Under the pieces are notes generated by a model, which was not told the DNA's origin, made no database searches, and was given only the letters and a program-made list of their open reading frames with translations. The position numbers and the translations under genes were made by a program. From Stutzerimonas stutzeri (GTDB lineage Bacteria; Pseudomonadota; Gammaproteobacteria; Pseudomonadales; Pseudomonadaceae), in NCBI RefSeq assembly GCF_015291885.1, contig NZ_CP036186.1, positions 2,679,001 to 2,743,000 of the forward strand: a stretch of DNA of 64,000 bases, read 5' to 3'. This document shows, one piece after another, positions 51,551 to 62,978 of this stretch (position 1 is its first letter; the number at the start of each line of letters is the position of its first letter).

Positions 51551-53779
51551 ATGTCCACCCCTTCGAAGATCATCTATACCTTCACCGACGAAGCTCCAGC
51601 CCTGGCCACCTATTCGCTTCTGCCCATTGTAGAAGCGTTCGCAGCCTCTGCCGATTTAGCCGTCGAAACACGCGACATCTCTCTTGCAGGGCGCATTCTT
51701 GCGCGCTTTGCCGACCAGCTGGACGCCGACAAGAAAGTGGATGATGACTTGGCCAAACTCGCCGAGCTGACCAACCAGCCCGATGCCAACATCATCAAAC
51801 TCCCTAACATCAGCGCTTCCGTACCTCAGCTCAAGGCGGCCATTGCCGAGCTGCAGGCCCTTGGCTACAACATCCCCAATTTCCCGGAAGATCCGCAAAC
51901 CGACGCGGAGAAAGATGTTCGCGCGCGTTATGGCAAGGTGCTCGGCAGCGCCGTAAACCCTGTCCTACGTGAAGGCAATTCCGATCGCCGCGCTCCTGCT
52001 GCGGTTAAGGCCTATGCACGCAAGCACCCACACTCCATGGGTAAGTGGAGCAAGGCGTCGCAGTCTCACGCCGACTACATGCGCGGCGGCGACTTCTTCT
52101 CCAGCGAACAGTCGATCACCATGGACAAAGCCGGTGACGTGCGCATCGAGTTCGTCGGCAAGGATGGCAAGGTCGAGGTCAAGAAGCAGCTCGCCCTGCA
52201 GGAAGGTGAAGTGCTCGACGGCATGTTCATGAGCTGCAACAAACTGCGCGCGTTCTTCGAAGAAACGCTGCAGGACTGCAAGGAGACCGGCGTAATGTGG
52301 TCCCTGCACGTCAAAGCCACCATGATGAAGATCTCGCACCCGATCGTCTTTGGCCATGCGGTCAGCGTTTACTACAAAGACGTATTCGACAAATACGGCG
52401 AGCTGTTCAAGGAGCTGGGTGTCAACCCGAACAACGGTATCAGCAGCGTCTACGACAAGATCAAGTCGCTGCCGGTCTCGCAGCAGGAAGAAATCCTGCA
52501 CGACATCCATGAGGTCTATAGCCACCGTCCGGAAATGGCGATGGTTGACTCGGTCAAGGGCATCACCAACCTGCACATCCCGAGCGACGTCATTGTGGAC
52601 GCCTCGATGCCGGCGATGATTCGCAACTCCGGTCAAATGTGGGGCAAGGACGGCAAGCAGAAGGACACCAAAGCGGTAATGCCGGAAAGCACCTACGCCC
52701 GCATCTACCAAGAGATGATCAACTTCTGCAAAACCAACGGCGCTTTCGATCCGGTCACCATGGGCAGCGTACCTAACGTCGGCCTGATGGCGCAGAAGGC
52801 TGAGGAATACGGCTCGCACGACAAGACCTTCGAGATGCAGGCTGACGGCACCATGCGCGTCGTCCTGGCCGATGGCACCGTGCTGATGCAGCATGACGTC
52901 GAGAAAGGCGACATCTGGCGTGCCTGCCAGACCAAAGACGCTCCGATCCGCGACTGGGTCAAGCTGGCAGTAACCCGCGCTCGTCAGTCGAACACCCCGG
53001 CAATCTTCTGGCTGGACCCTGAGCGCGCGCACGATCGCCAGCTTCAGAAGAAAGTAGAAGCCTATCTTCAGGACCACGATCTGTCCGGTCTGGACATCCG
53101 CATCATGGGCTACAACGAAGCCATTCGCGTCAGCATGGAGCGCATGATTCGTGGCCAGGACACCATTTCGGTGACCGGCAACGTGCTGCGCGACTATCTG
53201 ACCGACCTGTTCCCGATCATGGAACTGGGCACCTCGGCGAAGATGCTCTCCATCGTTCCGCTGATGGCGGGCGGCGGCATGTACGAGACCGGTGCCGGCG
53301 GTTCCGCACCGAAGCACGTGCAGCAGCTGGTAGAAGAAAACTACCTGCGCTGGGACTCCCTCGGCGAATTCCTCGCTCTGGCGGTGTCCCTGGAGGAAAC
53401 CGGAATCAAGACCGGCAACGCCAAAGCCGAGATCCTAGGGAAGACCCTCGACCAGGCCACCGGGAAGCTGTTGGACAACAACAAGTCCCCGGCACGCAAG
53501 GTGGGTCAGCTAGACAACCGCGGCAGCCACTTCTACCTGGCTCTGTACTGGGCGCAAGCCCTGGCCGCCCAGGACGAAGACGCCGAGCTGAAGGCCCACT
53601 TCGCTCCGCTGGCCAAGCAACTGACCGAGCAGGAAGCAACCATCGTTGACGAACTCGCCGCCGTTCAGGGCAAGCCAGTCGATATCGGTGGCTACTACCG
53701 CTCTAATCCTGAACTAACCAGCAAGGTCATGCGCCCCAGCGCGACCTTCAACGCTGCCCTGGCCGCGCTGAACGCCTGA
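51551..53779 (+). CDS. idh: Isocitrate dehydrogenase (NADP), monomeric type
   Basis: A 742-residue, about 80-kDa monomeric IDH, a family unrelated in length to Icd and found in Pseudomonas, Azotobacter and Corynebacterium. The substrate-binding stretches [12 protein letters not shown] and [16 protein letters not shown] are typical. It is transcribed away from icd. AAGAAGAGAG is the ribosome site. Both enzymes give NADPH and 2-oxoglutarate. Confidence 0.95.
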   Translation: MSTPSKIIYTFTDEAPALATYSLLPIVEAFAASADLAVETRDISLAGRILARFADQLDADKKVDDDLAKLAELTNQPDANIIKLPNISASVPQLKAAIAELQALGYNIPNFPEDPQTDAEKDVRARYGKVLGSAVNPVLREGNSDRRAPAAVKAYARKHPHSMGKWSKASQSHADYMRGGDFFSSEQSITMDKAGDVRIEFVGKDGKVEVKKQLALQEGEVLDGMFMSCNKLRAFFEETLQDCKETGVMWSLHVKATMMKISHPIVFGHAVSVYYKDVFDKYGELFKELGVNPNNGISSVYDKIKSLPVSQQEEILHDIHEVYSHRPEMAMVDSVKGITNLHIPSDVIVDASMPAMIRNSGQMWGKDGKQKDTKAVMPESTYARIYQEMINFCKTNGAFDPVTMGSVPNVGLMAQKAEEYGSHDKTFEMQADGTMRVVLADGTVLMQHDVEKGDIWRACQTKDAPIRDWVKLAVTRARQSNTPAIFWLDPERAHDRQLQKKVEAYLQDHDLSGLDIRIMGYNEAIRVSMERMIRGQDTISVTGNVLRDYLTDLFPIMELGTSAKMLSIVPLMAGGGMYETGAGGSAPKHVQQLVEENYLRWDSLGEFLALAVSLEETGIKTGNAKAEILGKTLDQATGKLLDNNKSPARKVGQLDNRGSHFYLALYWAQALAAQDEDAELKAHFAPLAKQLTEQEATIVDELAAVQGKPVDIGGYYRSNPELTSKVMRPSATFNAALAALNA

Positions 53780-53801
53780 GTCAACGCCTGAGCGTTACCA
53801 C

Positions 53802-53830
53802 GAACCCCGGCCCGTGCCGGGGTTCGTGCT
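53802..53830 (+). terminator. Terminator of idh
   Basis: A perfect 10-bp stem GAACCCCGGC/GCCGGGGTTC around CCGT, followed by GTGCTTTC. Confidence 0.75.
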
Positions 53831-53879
53831 TTCTGGTAGCCCGCTGCTATGATCGCGTCATTTGCGCAAGGCAGCTTAT

Positions 53880-54320
53880 ATGGACTGGCAACCGCATATC
53901 ACCGTCGCGACCGTTATCGAAGACCAGGGACGTTTTCTGTTGGTAGAAGAGCTCAAGGCAGGCCGTCTCGTACTCAATCAGCCTGCCGGGCATCTGGAAG
54001 CCAATGAGAATCTGCGCCAGGCGGCTATTCGAGAAACACTCGAAGAAACCGGCTGGGACGTCGAGCTCATTGGCGTCGTGGGAATTTACCTGTACACCGC
54101 CCCCAGCAATGGCGTGACCTATCAGCGCGTGTGCTTCGCCGCCAGAGCCCTGCAGTATGATCCGCAGCGTCAACTCGACGAGGGCATCGTCGCCGCTCGG
54201 TGGCTGAGCCGCGAAGAGCTGGAGGCGCAACCTGAACGCTGGCGCAGCGAACTGGTGCCCCGCTGTATCGATGATTATCTGACCGGGCCGCTGCATTCGC
54301 TTGACGTGATTCGCAACTGA
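53880..54320 (+). CDS. NUDIX hydrolase (NudJ-type phosphatase)
   Basis: A 146-residue NUDIX protein. The Nudix box runs from GHLEANENLRQAAIRETLEETGW at about residues 39-61, with the REtxEE core intact. Close relatives next to mnmA are NudJ, a nucleoside di/triphosphatase acting on thiamine pyrophosphate precursors and other substrates. ATG 53880 follows AAGGCAGC. Confidence 0.88.
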   Translation: MDWQPHITVATVIEDQGRFLLVEELKAGRLVLNQPAGHLEANENLRQAAIRETLEETGWDVELIGVVGIYLYTAPSNGVTYQRVCFAARALQYDPQRQLDEGIVAARWLSREELEAQPERWRSELVPRCIDDYLTGPLHSLDVIRN

Positions 54321-54389
54321 ACGCGGCTTCGTCATGCCTGCTGCAGCCTGATAGAATTCCGCCCCTTTGCAGAGCCTCAGCGTGTTCCT

Positions 54390-55517
54390 ATGTCTGTAAC
54401 CACCCTCATCTCCCCGGAAAAAACACGTGTCATCGTCGGCATGTCCGGCGGAGTGGACTCTTCCGTTTCCGCCCTCCTGCTGCTCGAGCAGGGCTATCAG
54501 GTCGAAGGCCTGTTCATGAAGAACTGGGAAGAGGACGACGGCACGGAATACTGCACCGCCAAGGAAGATCTGGCCGACGCCCAGGCTGTGTGCGATCGGA
54601 TCGGCATCAAGCTGCACACAGCCAACTTCGCAGCCGAGTACTGGGACAACGTTTTCGAACATTTCCTTGCCGAGTACAAGGCGGGACGCACGCCGAACCC
54701 CGACATCCTTTGCAACCGGGAGATCAAGTTCAAGGCTTTCCTCGACTACGCTTTGGTGCTGGGAGCAGACCTCATCGCGACCGGCCATTACGTACGTCGT
54801 CGCGACGTGAATGATCGCAGCGAGCTGCTCAAAGGGCTGGACCCGAACAAGGACCAAAGTTACTTCCTGCATGCGGTCGGTGGGGAGCAGCTGAGCAAGA
54901 CGCTGTTTCCTGTCGGGGAGCTTGAAAAGCCCGAAGTGCGAGCGATCGCCGAGAAGTACGGACTTGCCACGGCTAAGAAGAAAGACTCCACCGGCATCTG
55001 CTTCATCGGCGAAAGGCGCTTCAGCGACTTTCTCAAGCAATACCTTCCCGCCCAGCCCGGTAATATCGAAACCATCGATGGTGAAGTGATCGGCCGTCAT
55101 CACGGCTTGATGTATCACACCATCGGACAGCGGCAAGGCTTGGGCATAGGCGGCCTCAAAGATGCCTCGGACGAGCCCTGGTATGTCCTGAGCAAAGACC
55201 TGCAGCGTAATGTGCTGGTAGTTGGTCAGGGTAACGATCATCCATGGCTTTTTTCTCGCGCCCTACTGGCGTCGGACATCTACTGGGTAAACCCGATCAA
55301 CCTCAGCGAGCCACTCAGGCTGACAGCCAAAGTTCGCTACCGCCAGAGTGATCAGGCGTGCACGCTGGAAAAGACACCAGACGGCTATCGCGCTGTCTTT
55401 GATGCACATCAGCGCGCAGTTACGCCAGGCCAGTCAGTGGTTTTCTACGAAGGTGAAATTTGCCTGGGCGGTGGCGTGATCGAGCAGGCCGAACCCTGGT
55501 TCGAGGGTCGCCCATGA
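54390..55517 (+). CDS. mnmA: tRNA-specific 2-thiouridylase MnmA
   Basis: A 375-residue enzyme that thiolates U34 of Lys, Glu and Gln tRNAs. The PP-loop is GMSGGVDSS, the catalytic cysteines are in CNREIKF and GICFIGER. It is followed by hflD with an ATGA overlap. Confidence 0.96.
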   Translation: MSVTTLISPEKTRVIVGMSGGVDSSVSALLLLEQGYQVEGLFMKNWEEDDGTEYCTAKEDLADAQAVCDRIGIKLHTANFAAEYWDNVFEHFLAEYKAGRTPNPDILCNREIKFKAFLDYALVLGADLIATGHYVRRRDVNDRSELLKGLDPNKDQSYFLHAVGGEQLSKTLFPVGELEKPEVRAIAEKYGLATAKKKDSTGICFIGERRFSDFLKQYLPAQPGNIETIDGEVIGRHHGLMYHTIGQRQGLGIGGLKDASDEPWYVLSKDLQRNVLVVGQGNDHPWLFSRALLASDIYWVNPINLSEPLRLTAKVRYRQSDQACTLEKTPDGYRAVFDAHQRAVTPGQSVVFYEGEICLGGGVIEQAEPWFEGRP

Positions 55518-56152
55518 AAGCGCTGGACGAACAGCTGATCGCACTTGGCGCGGTCTTCGAAGCCGCAACGCTGGTGGACCGAATCGCACGCACCGGCCAA
55601 ATTCCGAATGCCTCGCTCGGCTGCATGCTTGGCAGTCTACTGGCCCGCAACCCGCAAACCACCCTTGAAATCTACGGCGGCGATGATCTGAATCTGCGTG
55701 ACGGTTACCGCGCTCTGGTCGGCGCGCTGGAACGCGACAGCAGCACCCTGCAACGCGAGCCCCTGCGCTATGCCTTGGCGATGATCGGTCTGGAACGCCA
55801 GCTCGACAAACGCGATGACATGCTCCAGGTCATCGGCAGCCGGCTGGACCAGATCCAGCAGCAAGTCGAGCACTTCGGTATAACGCACGAAAATGTCGTC
55901 GCTTCGTTCGGCGGTCTCTATCAGGACACCTTGAGCACCTTCCGTCAGCGCATTCAGGTCCAGGGCGACATGCGCCACCTTCAGCAGACGGACAATGCTT
56001 CCAAGATCCGCGCCCTGCTCCTCTCAGGCATTCGTTCGGCCCGCCTCTGGCGCCAACTCGGCGGCCATCGCTGGCAACTGATCTTTAGTCGGCGCAAGTT
56101 GCTCGATGCCCTTTATCCCAGGCTGCGCGCGACCCAGAGCGAAGACCTCTAA
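55514..56152 (+). CDS. hflD: High-frequency lysogenisation protein HflD homologue
   Basis: A 212-residue all-helical protein of the HflD/YcfC family, which always lies between mnmA and purB in gammaproteobacteria. In E. coli it binds lambda CII at the membrane; the native role is unknown. ATG 55514 overlaps the mnmA stop. Confidence 0.92.
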   Translation: MKALDEQLIALGAVFEAATLVDRIARTGQIPNASLGCMLGSLLARNPQTTLEIYGGDDLNLRDGYRALVGALERDSSTLQREPLRYALAMIGLERQLDKRDDMLQVIGSRLDQIQQQVEHFGITHENVVASFGGLYQDTLSTFRQRIQVQGDMRHLQQTDNASKIRALLLSGIRSARLWRQLGGHRWQLIFSRRKLLDALYPRLRATQSEDL

Positions 56153-57610
<1,458 letters not shown>

Positions 57611-57627
57611 GCGATTACATGTATGCA

Positions 57628-57652
57628 CGCCCGGCTGTGCCGGGCGTTTTTA
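57628..57652 (+). terminator. Terminator of purB
   Basis: 8-bp stem CGCCCGGC/GCCGGGCG around TGT, then TTTTTATTTT. Confidence 0.9.
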
Positions 57653-57686
57653 TTTTCAGCTCTGTATATAGAGCAAGGTGTTACGC

Positions 57687-58853
57687 ATGACTTCTGACAT
57701 TCCACTTCAAGTCCTAGGCGGCATCAGCGCCCGGGAGTTTCTGCGCGATTACTGGCAGAAGAAACCACTGCTCATTCGCCAGGCCATCCCAGACTTCCAA
57801 AGCCCCATTTCGGCAGACGAACTGGCAGGCCTATCCTTGGAAGAGGAAGTCGAATCCCGTCTGGTCATCGAGCATGGCGAAAGCCCCTGGGAGCTGCGCC
57901 GCGGCCCGTTTGCCGAGGACACCTATCAGCAACTTCCCGAGCGTGACTGGACCCTGCTGGTCCAGGCTGTTGATCAGCTGGTACCGGAGGTCGCCGATCT
58001 GATCGAGCACTTTCGATTCCTGCCTAACTGGCGCATCGACGATGTGATGATCAGCTACGCGGCGCCGGGGGGCGGCGTCGGCCCACATTTCGACAACTAC
58101 GATGTGTTTCTCCTGCAAGCACATGGTCAGCGTCGCTGGCGTATCGGCCAGATGTGCGACAGCGAAAGCCCAATGCTCGCCCATGGTGATCTGCGAATTC
58201 TCGCCGACTTCCAAGGCACCGATGAGTGGGTACTGGAGCCGGGCGACATGCTTTATCTACCCCCCCGCCTCGCTCACTTCGGTACTGCCGAAGACGCCTG
58301 CATGACCTACTCGGTCGGCTTCCGCGCGCCAAGCGCCGCCGAGGTACTGACCCACTTCACCGACTTCCTGGCGCAGTTTCTGCCGGACGAAGATCGCTAC
58401 AGCGACGCCGACCTGCAGCCAACAGACGATCCATACCAAATTCAAAGCGATGCACTGGACCGCCTGAAAGGACTACTCGCCGAACACATGAGTGACGAAC
58501 GCCTGCTCCTCACATGGTTTGGCCAGTTCATGACCGAACCACGTTACCCCGAGCGGGTAGAAGGTCCCGGGATGGATAACGCTGAGCTGCTTCCGGCACT
58601 GAAGGATGGTGCTATTTTGGTGCGCAATCCGGCAGCCCGATTGGCTTGGAGCGAGGTAGATATCGGGCTACTGTTGTTTGCCAGTGGTCAGAGCCGCCTG
58701 CTTCCTTCCACGCTCCGTGAGTTGCTGAAACTGATCTGTTCAGCCGACGCCTTGCATGTCGAAAATATCGGCCAATGGCTGGACGACGAAGACGGGCGTA
58801 GCCTGCTGTGCGAGCTGGTCAAACAAGGAAGTCTGGAGTTTGCTGATGAATAG
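57687..58853 (+). CDS. roxA: Cupin/JmjC ribosomal protein uL16 arginine hydroxylase (RoxA/YcfD)
   Basis: A 388-residue 2-oxoglutarate/Fe(II) oxygenase. The metal triad is formed by H-x-D in PHFDNYDVF (around residue 132) and a later His in PPRLAHFG. It hydroxylates Arg81 of ribosomal protein L16 in E. coli. ATG 57687 follows AAGG. Its 3' end overlaps the GNAT gene by eight bases. Confidence 0.9.
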   Translation: MTSDIPLQVLGGISAREFLRDYWQKKPLLIRQAIPDFQSPISADELAGLSLEEEVESRLVIEHGESPWELRRGPFAEDTYQQLPERDWTLLVQAVDQLVPEVADLIEHFRFLPNWRIDDVMISYAAPGGGVGPHFDNYDVFLLQAHGQRRWRIGQMCDSESPMLAHGDLRILADFQGTDEWVLEPGDMLYLPPRLAHFGTAEDACMTYSVGFRAPSAAEVLTHFTDFLAQFLPDEDRYSDADLQPTDDPYQIQSDALDRLKGLLAEHMSDERLLLTWFGQFMTEPRYPERVEGPGMDNAELLPALKDGAILVRNPAARLAWSEVDIGLLLFASGQSRLLPSTLRELLKLICSADALHVENIGQWLDDEDGRSLLCELVKQGSLEFADE

Positions 58854-59271
58854 CGTTCAAGTACGAATTGCCGATTGGCAGCAGGACAACTCAGAGCTAC
58901 GACGCATCCGCGAGGCGGTCTTCATCGCCGAGCAGGCTGTTCCACCGGAACAGGAATGGGATGCCGATGATGCCGAAGCTATTCACTTCCTCGCACTGGA
59001 GGGTGACTATCCAATCGGTACCGCCCGCCTCCTGGCTGACGGGCAGATCGGCCGAGTAGCCGTTCTACGCGACTGGCGCGGCATGAATGTAGGCGACGCG
59101 TTGATGCGTGCAGTGATTGCTGAGGCCGAACACCGCGGCCTGACGCAACAGACACTGACCGCACAGGTTCACGCCACCGCGTTCTACGAGCGCCTTGGCT
59201 TTAAAGTCGTCAGCGACGAATTTCTCGAAGCAGGCATACCCCATGTCGAGATGCTTCGCCGGAGCCACTGA
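58846..59271 (+). CDS. GNAT family N-acetyltransferase
   Basis: A 141-residue acetyltransferase with the acetyl-CoA motif GRVAVLRDWRGMNVGDALM (Q/R-x-x-G-x-G/A-type). The ElaA-like start VFIAEQAVPPEQEWD is typical of a group acting on small amines. The start overlaps roxA, so the genes are co-translated. The substrate is unknown. Confidence 0.83.
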   Translation: MNSVQVRIADWQQDNSELRRIREAVFIAEQAVPPEQEWDADDAEAIHFLALEGDYPIGTARLLADGQIGRVAVLRDWRGMNVGDALMRAVIAEAEHRGLTQQTLTAQVHATAFYERLGFKVVSDEFLEAGIPHVEMLRRSH

Positions 59272-59277
59272 GGCCAT

Positions 59278-59907
59278 ATGAGCGATCACACCCTGGACGA
59301 AGGAATTGATAGTGCCGAACTGCCGGCCATAGACTTTCATTCTCCAGGGCGTTTTGCGCTCCATAATCCGCCGGTTGATCTTTCAGAGCCACAGGACTGG
59401 GATGCTGCACTGTTCCAGCTCGGCCAAGACGCCGCCTTACAGCGTTTCAGCAAGCCTACTGAAATACGCGAGCACGCACTGGCCATGATGCAGCAAGCCC
59501 GTAGATCCCTGTGCATTTACAGTACAGATCTAGAACCCTGGCTTTATCATCACAGCAGTATCCAAGAGGCTTGCACGCGTTTGCTTGTGGCTCATCCTCG
59601 TAATCAGCTGCGCATCTTGCTGCGCGACCCCACTCGCGCAGTCAAGGAAGGCCATAGGCTCTTGCAGCTTGCCCGGCGCCTGACCAGCAGTGTGCATATT
59701 CGAAAGCTGCAGCCCGACTACCCCGACCCGGGTGGCACCTATTTAATCGCCGACAACTGCGGGCTGCTGGAGCGCCCCAAGGTCGACCAGTACGTTGGAT
59801 ACGCCCTGTACTGTGACCTCGCACGGGTTCGCGTACGCCAAGCGGAATTCGACAAGGCGTGGGATCATGGACTATCGGATGCAAACCTGCGGAGTTTCCT
59901 GCTATGA
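59278..59907 (+). CDS. Conserved protein with phospholipase-D-like fold region
   Basis: A 209-residue soluble protein. After an N-terminal unstructured part (residues 1-70), the sequence from residue 75 on resembles one half of a phospholipase D fold (ARRSLCIYSTDLEPWLY...LRILLRDPTRAV). The HxKxxxxD motif is absent, so catalysis is unlikely. It lies between the GNAT gene and the secretin-like gene, and overlaps the latter (ATGA). Confidence 0.6.
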   Translation: MSDHTLDEGIDSAELPAIDFHSPGRFALHNPPVDLSEPQDWDAALFQLGQDAALQRFSKPTEIREHALAMMQQARRSLCIYSTDLEPWLYHHSSIQEACTRLLVAHPRNQLRILLRDPTRAVKEGHRLLQLARRLTSSVHIRKLQPDYPDPGGTYLIADNCGLLERPKVDQYVGYALYCDLARVRVRQAEFDKAWDHGLSDANLRSFLL

Positions 59908-60713
59908 CCCTTCGTGCCTTGCTACTGGCGGCCACACTCAGCGTCTGCCTACCACTACACGCCGCGACTGAAGTCATCCAACTGAACAATCGCATGGCTG
60001 AAGATGTGATCGCTGTCGCCGAGTCCGTGCTAGGCAATCAGGGACGGGTTACGGCCTACGGCAACCAGCTCATCGTCAACGCGCCAGAGTCGTTGATCAG
60101 TGAACTGCGCCGTGTAGTCGATCAGCTGGATGTGGAACCTAAGCGTCTGCTTATCAGCGTCGACACCCAAGACTCAGCAAGCAGCAGCGCCAGTGGATAT
60201 CGCGTTGACGGCTCGGTACGTTCCGGCAACGTGGAATTTGAAACCGGCCGCGGCGAGATAGGCGGCAGAGATCAAGTACGCATCATCCGCCGAAGCACCA
60301 ACAGTCGCGAAGGCGGCGTTCAGCAAATACAAGCCAGCGAGGGTTATCCAGCTCTGATTCAAGTTGGCCAGAGTGTCCCGCTGACTACGCGGAATACCGA
60401 CGGGTACGGCCAGATCTACCAGCAAACCCAATACCGTGATGTTCTTCGAGGTTTCTATGCCACCGCTACGGTGCACGGCGACCGGGTGCAGATCACGATT
60501 AGCAGTACCCGTGACCGGCTCGCGCAGGGCCGCAGCGGTGTCGTCGAGGTTCAGAGCGCCGATACCCGAGTCAGCGGCCGCGTCGGCGAATGGATCACCA
60601 TTGGCGGCGTCGACGAAAGTGCCAGCTCCGAACAACGCGGAACGCTACGTCGCTACTCGACTGATGGCGGGCAGAACCTGTCGATGCGCTTGAAGGTCGA
60701 TGTTCTCGAGTGA
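59904..60713 (+). CDS. Exported secretin N-domain-like protein
   Basis: A 269-residue exported protein (signal peptide ending near HAATE). Residues about 18-80 form a NolW/secretin N-domain (LNNRMAEDVIAVAESVLGNQGRVTAYGNQLIVNAPE), as in type II/IV secretins, but the pore-forming secretin domain is missing. The remainder is rich in Ser, Gly and Arg. It may be a small periplasmic partner or relic of a secretin. Function unknown. Confidence 0.68.
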   Translation: MTLRALLLAATLSVCLPLHAATEVIQLNNRMAEDVIAVAESVLGNQGRVTAYGNQLIVNAPESLISELRRVVDQLDVEPKRLLISVDTQDSASSSASGYRVDGSVRSGNVEFETGRGEIGGRDQVRIIRRSTNSREGGVQQIQASEGYPALIQVGQSVPLTTRNTDGYGQIYQQTQYRDVLRGFYATATVHGDRVQITISSTRDRLAQGRSGVVEVQSADTRVSGRVGEWITIGGVDESASSEQRGTLRRYSTDGGQNLSMRLKVDVLE

Positions 60714-61193
60714 ACCAGCCCTTCTCCAGACACCCCACGACAATGTAGTGCCCTGAAAAAAACACTACAAAACGATTGACGATGCTATTTCAGCGGAGCA
60801 TTATTGCCCCGCTCCCGCTAACCAGGGGCCCTGGCAAGGGTCTCCGGGGCGTGCTCAAGCCAACCAGCCGAGCCGTTCCGTGACTGTACTGCCCACAAGG
60901 CGGACTGACGAGGTTGCGACTGGAACGAGTCGTCCTGAGGGACGGGGTAGCGATTGACGCATCAGCCAGACTGACCGCTTCTCGTTGTTGTAGCGCACAC
61001 GGCAGCCACGCCGGCTGTGGGCGCAATGACCGGAACCAGCCCGGCGATCGTATCCCCCCTTCTCTTGGTTCAATCCTCGTCCCAGTCGATATTTCGACGC
61101 TCTGCCGCGTGTTGCCCGCAAAGATCAGCGATAGCACGTAGGTTTCGGTGGGAAAAGTCGGTGCTCAACCACACTCATTTTGAAGGATTGAAC
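60714..61193. other. Intergenic region upstream of aceA
   Basis: A 480-base gap. It contains a dyad TGTAGTG-N12-CACTACA near its left end and a TTGACG hexamer just after it. I see no convincing coding sequence; short frames on either strand lack ribosome sites. Confidence 0.55.
60744..60769. promoter_or_regulatory. Dyad TGTAGTG-N12-CACTACA upstream of aceA
   Basis: Perfect 7-base half sites at 60744-60750 and 60763-60769. TGTAGT/ACTACA-type halves resemble sites of RpiR-family regulators such as RccR or HexR in Pseudomonas (from memory; spacing differs). TTGACG follows at 60777. Confidence 0.45.
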
Positions 61194-62789
61194 ATGTCCG
61201 CATATCAAGACGACATCAAGGCAGTTGCCGCCCTGAAAGAGCAATACGGCAGCAGCTGGGCCGCCATCAACCCTGAGTCCGTCGCTCGCATGCGCGCCCA
61301 GAACCGTTTCAAGACCGGTCTGGAGATTGCTCAGTACACCGCCGACATCATGCGCAAGGACATGGCCGAGTACGACGCCGACTCGTCCGTCTACACGCAG
61401 TCCCTCGGCTGCTGGCACGGCTTCATCGGTCAGCAGAAGCTGATCTCCATCAAGAAGCACCTGAAGACAACCAACAAGCGCTACCTCTACCTGTCTGGCT
61501 GGATGGTTGCTGCTCTGCGTTCCGAGTTCGGCCCGCTGCCGGACCAGTCCATGCACGAGAAGACTGCCGTCTCCGATCTGATTGAAGAGCTGTACACCTT
61601 CCTGCGTCAGGCCGACAGCCGCGAACTGGACCTGCTGTTCACCGCCCTGGATGCCGCTCGTGAAGCTGGCGACCAAGCCAAAGCCGCTGAGATCCAGAAC
61701 CAGATCGATAACTACGAAACCCACATCGTACCGATCATCGCCGACATCGACGCCGGCTTCGGCAACCCGGAAGCAACCTACCTGCTGGCCAAGCGCATGA
61801 TCGAAGCAGGCGCGTGCTGCATCCAGATCGAAAACCAGGTCTCCGACGAGAAGCAGTGCGGCCACCAGGACGGCAAAGTGACCGTTCCGCATGCTGACTT
61901 CCTCGCCAAGATCGCAGCTGTGCGTTACGCGTTCCTCGAGCTGGGCATCGACAACGGCGTGATCGTTGCTCGTACCGACTCCCTGGGTGCTGGCCTGACC
62001 AAGCAGATCGCCGTGACCAAAGAGCCGGGCGACCTGGGCGACCTGTACAACTCCTTCCTGGATTGCGAAGAAATCACCGAAGCCGAGCTGGGTAACGGCG
62101 ATGTTGTGATCAAGCGCGAAGGTAAGCTGCTGCGTCCCAAGCGCCTGCCAAGCAACCTGTTCCAGTTCCGCAAAGGTACTGGCGAAGCGCGCTGCGTCCT
62201 GGACTGCATCACCTCGCTGCAAAACGGTGCCGACCTGCTGTGGATCGAAACCGAGAAGCCGCACGTTGGCCAGATCGCCGAGATGGTCAACGAGATCCGC
62301 AAGACCATCCCGGATGCCAAGCTGGTTTACAACAACAGCCCGTCCTTCAACTGGACCCTGAACTTCCGCCAGCAGGTGTTCGACGCGTTCGTAGCCGAAG
62401 GCAAGGACGTTTCCGCTTACGACCGCGCCAAGCTGATGAGCGTCGAGTACGACGAAACCGAACTGGCCCAGGTTGCAGACGAGAAGATCCGCACCTTCCA
62501 GCGCGATGGTTCGGCTCACGCCGGCATCTTCCACCACCTGATCACCCTGCCGACCTACCACACTGCCGCACTGTCGACCGACAACCTGGCCAAGGGCTAC
62601 TTTGCCGACCAAGGCATGCTGGCCTACGTGAAGGGCGTTCAGCGTCAGGAACTGCGTCAGGGTATCGCCTGCGTCAAGCACCAGAACATGGCTGGCTCCG
62701 ACATCGGCGACAACCACAAGGAGTACTTCGCTGGCGAAGCTGCTCTGAAGGCAAGCGGTAAAGACAACACCATGAACCAGTTCCACTAA
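61194..62789 (+). CDS. aceA: Isocitrate lyase
   Basis: A 531-residue isocitrate lyase, the same length as P. aeruginosa AceA, splitting isocitrate into glyoxylate and succinate. The catalytic stretch KQCGHQDGK contains the essential Cys of the K-x-C-G-H motif. ATG 61194 follows GAAGGATTGAAC. A strong terminator follows. It competes with Icd for isocitrate during growth on acetate or ethanol, a useful partner to the alcohol-oxidation island. Confidence 0.96.
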   Translation: MSAYQDDIKAVAALKEQYGSSWAAINPESVARMRAQNRFKTGLEIAQYTADIMRKDMAEYDADSSVYTQSLGCWHGFIGQQKLISIKKHLKTTNKRYLYLSGWMVAALRSEFGPLPDQSMHEKTAVSDLIEELYTFLRQADSRELDLLFTALDAAREAGDQAKAAEIQNQIDNYETHIVPIIADIDAGFGNPEATYLLAKRMIEAGACCIQIENQVSDEKQCGHQDGKVTVPHADFLAKIAAVRYAFLELGIDNGVIVARTDSLGAGLTKQIAVTKEPGDLGDLYNSFLDCEEITEAELGNGDVVIKREGKLLRPKRLPSNLFQFRKGTGEARCVLDCITSLQNGADLLWIETEKPHVGQIAEMVNEIRKTIPDAKLVYNNSPSFNWTLNFRQQVFDAFVAEGKDVSAYDRAKLMSVEYDETELAQVADEKIRTFQRDGSAHAGIFHHLITLPTYHTAALSTDNLAKGYFADQGMLAYVKGVQRQELRQGIACVKHQNMAGSDIGDNHKEYFAGEAALKASGKDNTMNQFH

Positions 62790-62826
62790 GAACAGGTTCG
62801 CAGCCTCAACGCTGCGGTGTAGTAAA

Positions 62827-62858
62827 AAGCCTCGGCACCTGTGCCGAGGCTTTTTTTT
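62827..62858 (+). terminator. Terminator of aceA
   Basis: A perfect 12-bp stem AAGCCTCGGCAC/GTGCCGAGGCTT around CT, followed by a T run. Confidence 0.95.
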
Positions 62859-62978
62859 GCGCAGGCAAAACGCTACATGCGCCTGCTCCTCGTCGGCCAA
62901 GCGGCCAACTGTCATTCTCTTGTCGCATATGCAATTTAGCGTCATGGCTCCGACAACAAATCGTTATGGAGCTGCGCC

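Noticed and set aside
51965..53317. Long open frame on the minus strand opposite idh
   Set aside because: It mirrors the codon pattern of the monomeric isocitrate dehydrogenase, matches no protein family I know, and is a high-GC antisense artefact.
53847..55241. 464-codon frame opposite the NUDIX and mnmA genes
   Set aside because: It spans two well-supported genes on the other strand and matches no protein family I recognise.
61125..62945. 606-codon frame on the minus strand opposite aceA
   Set aside because: Runs fully antisense to isocitrate lyase and its terminator; composition (Val, Gly, Leu, His-rich) is typical of an antisense shadow.
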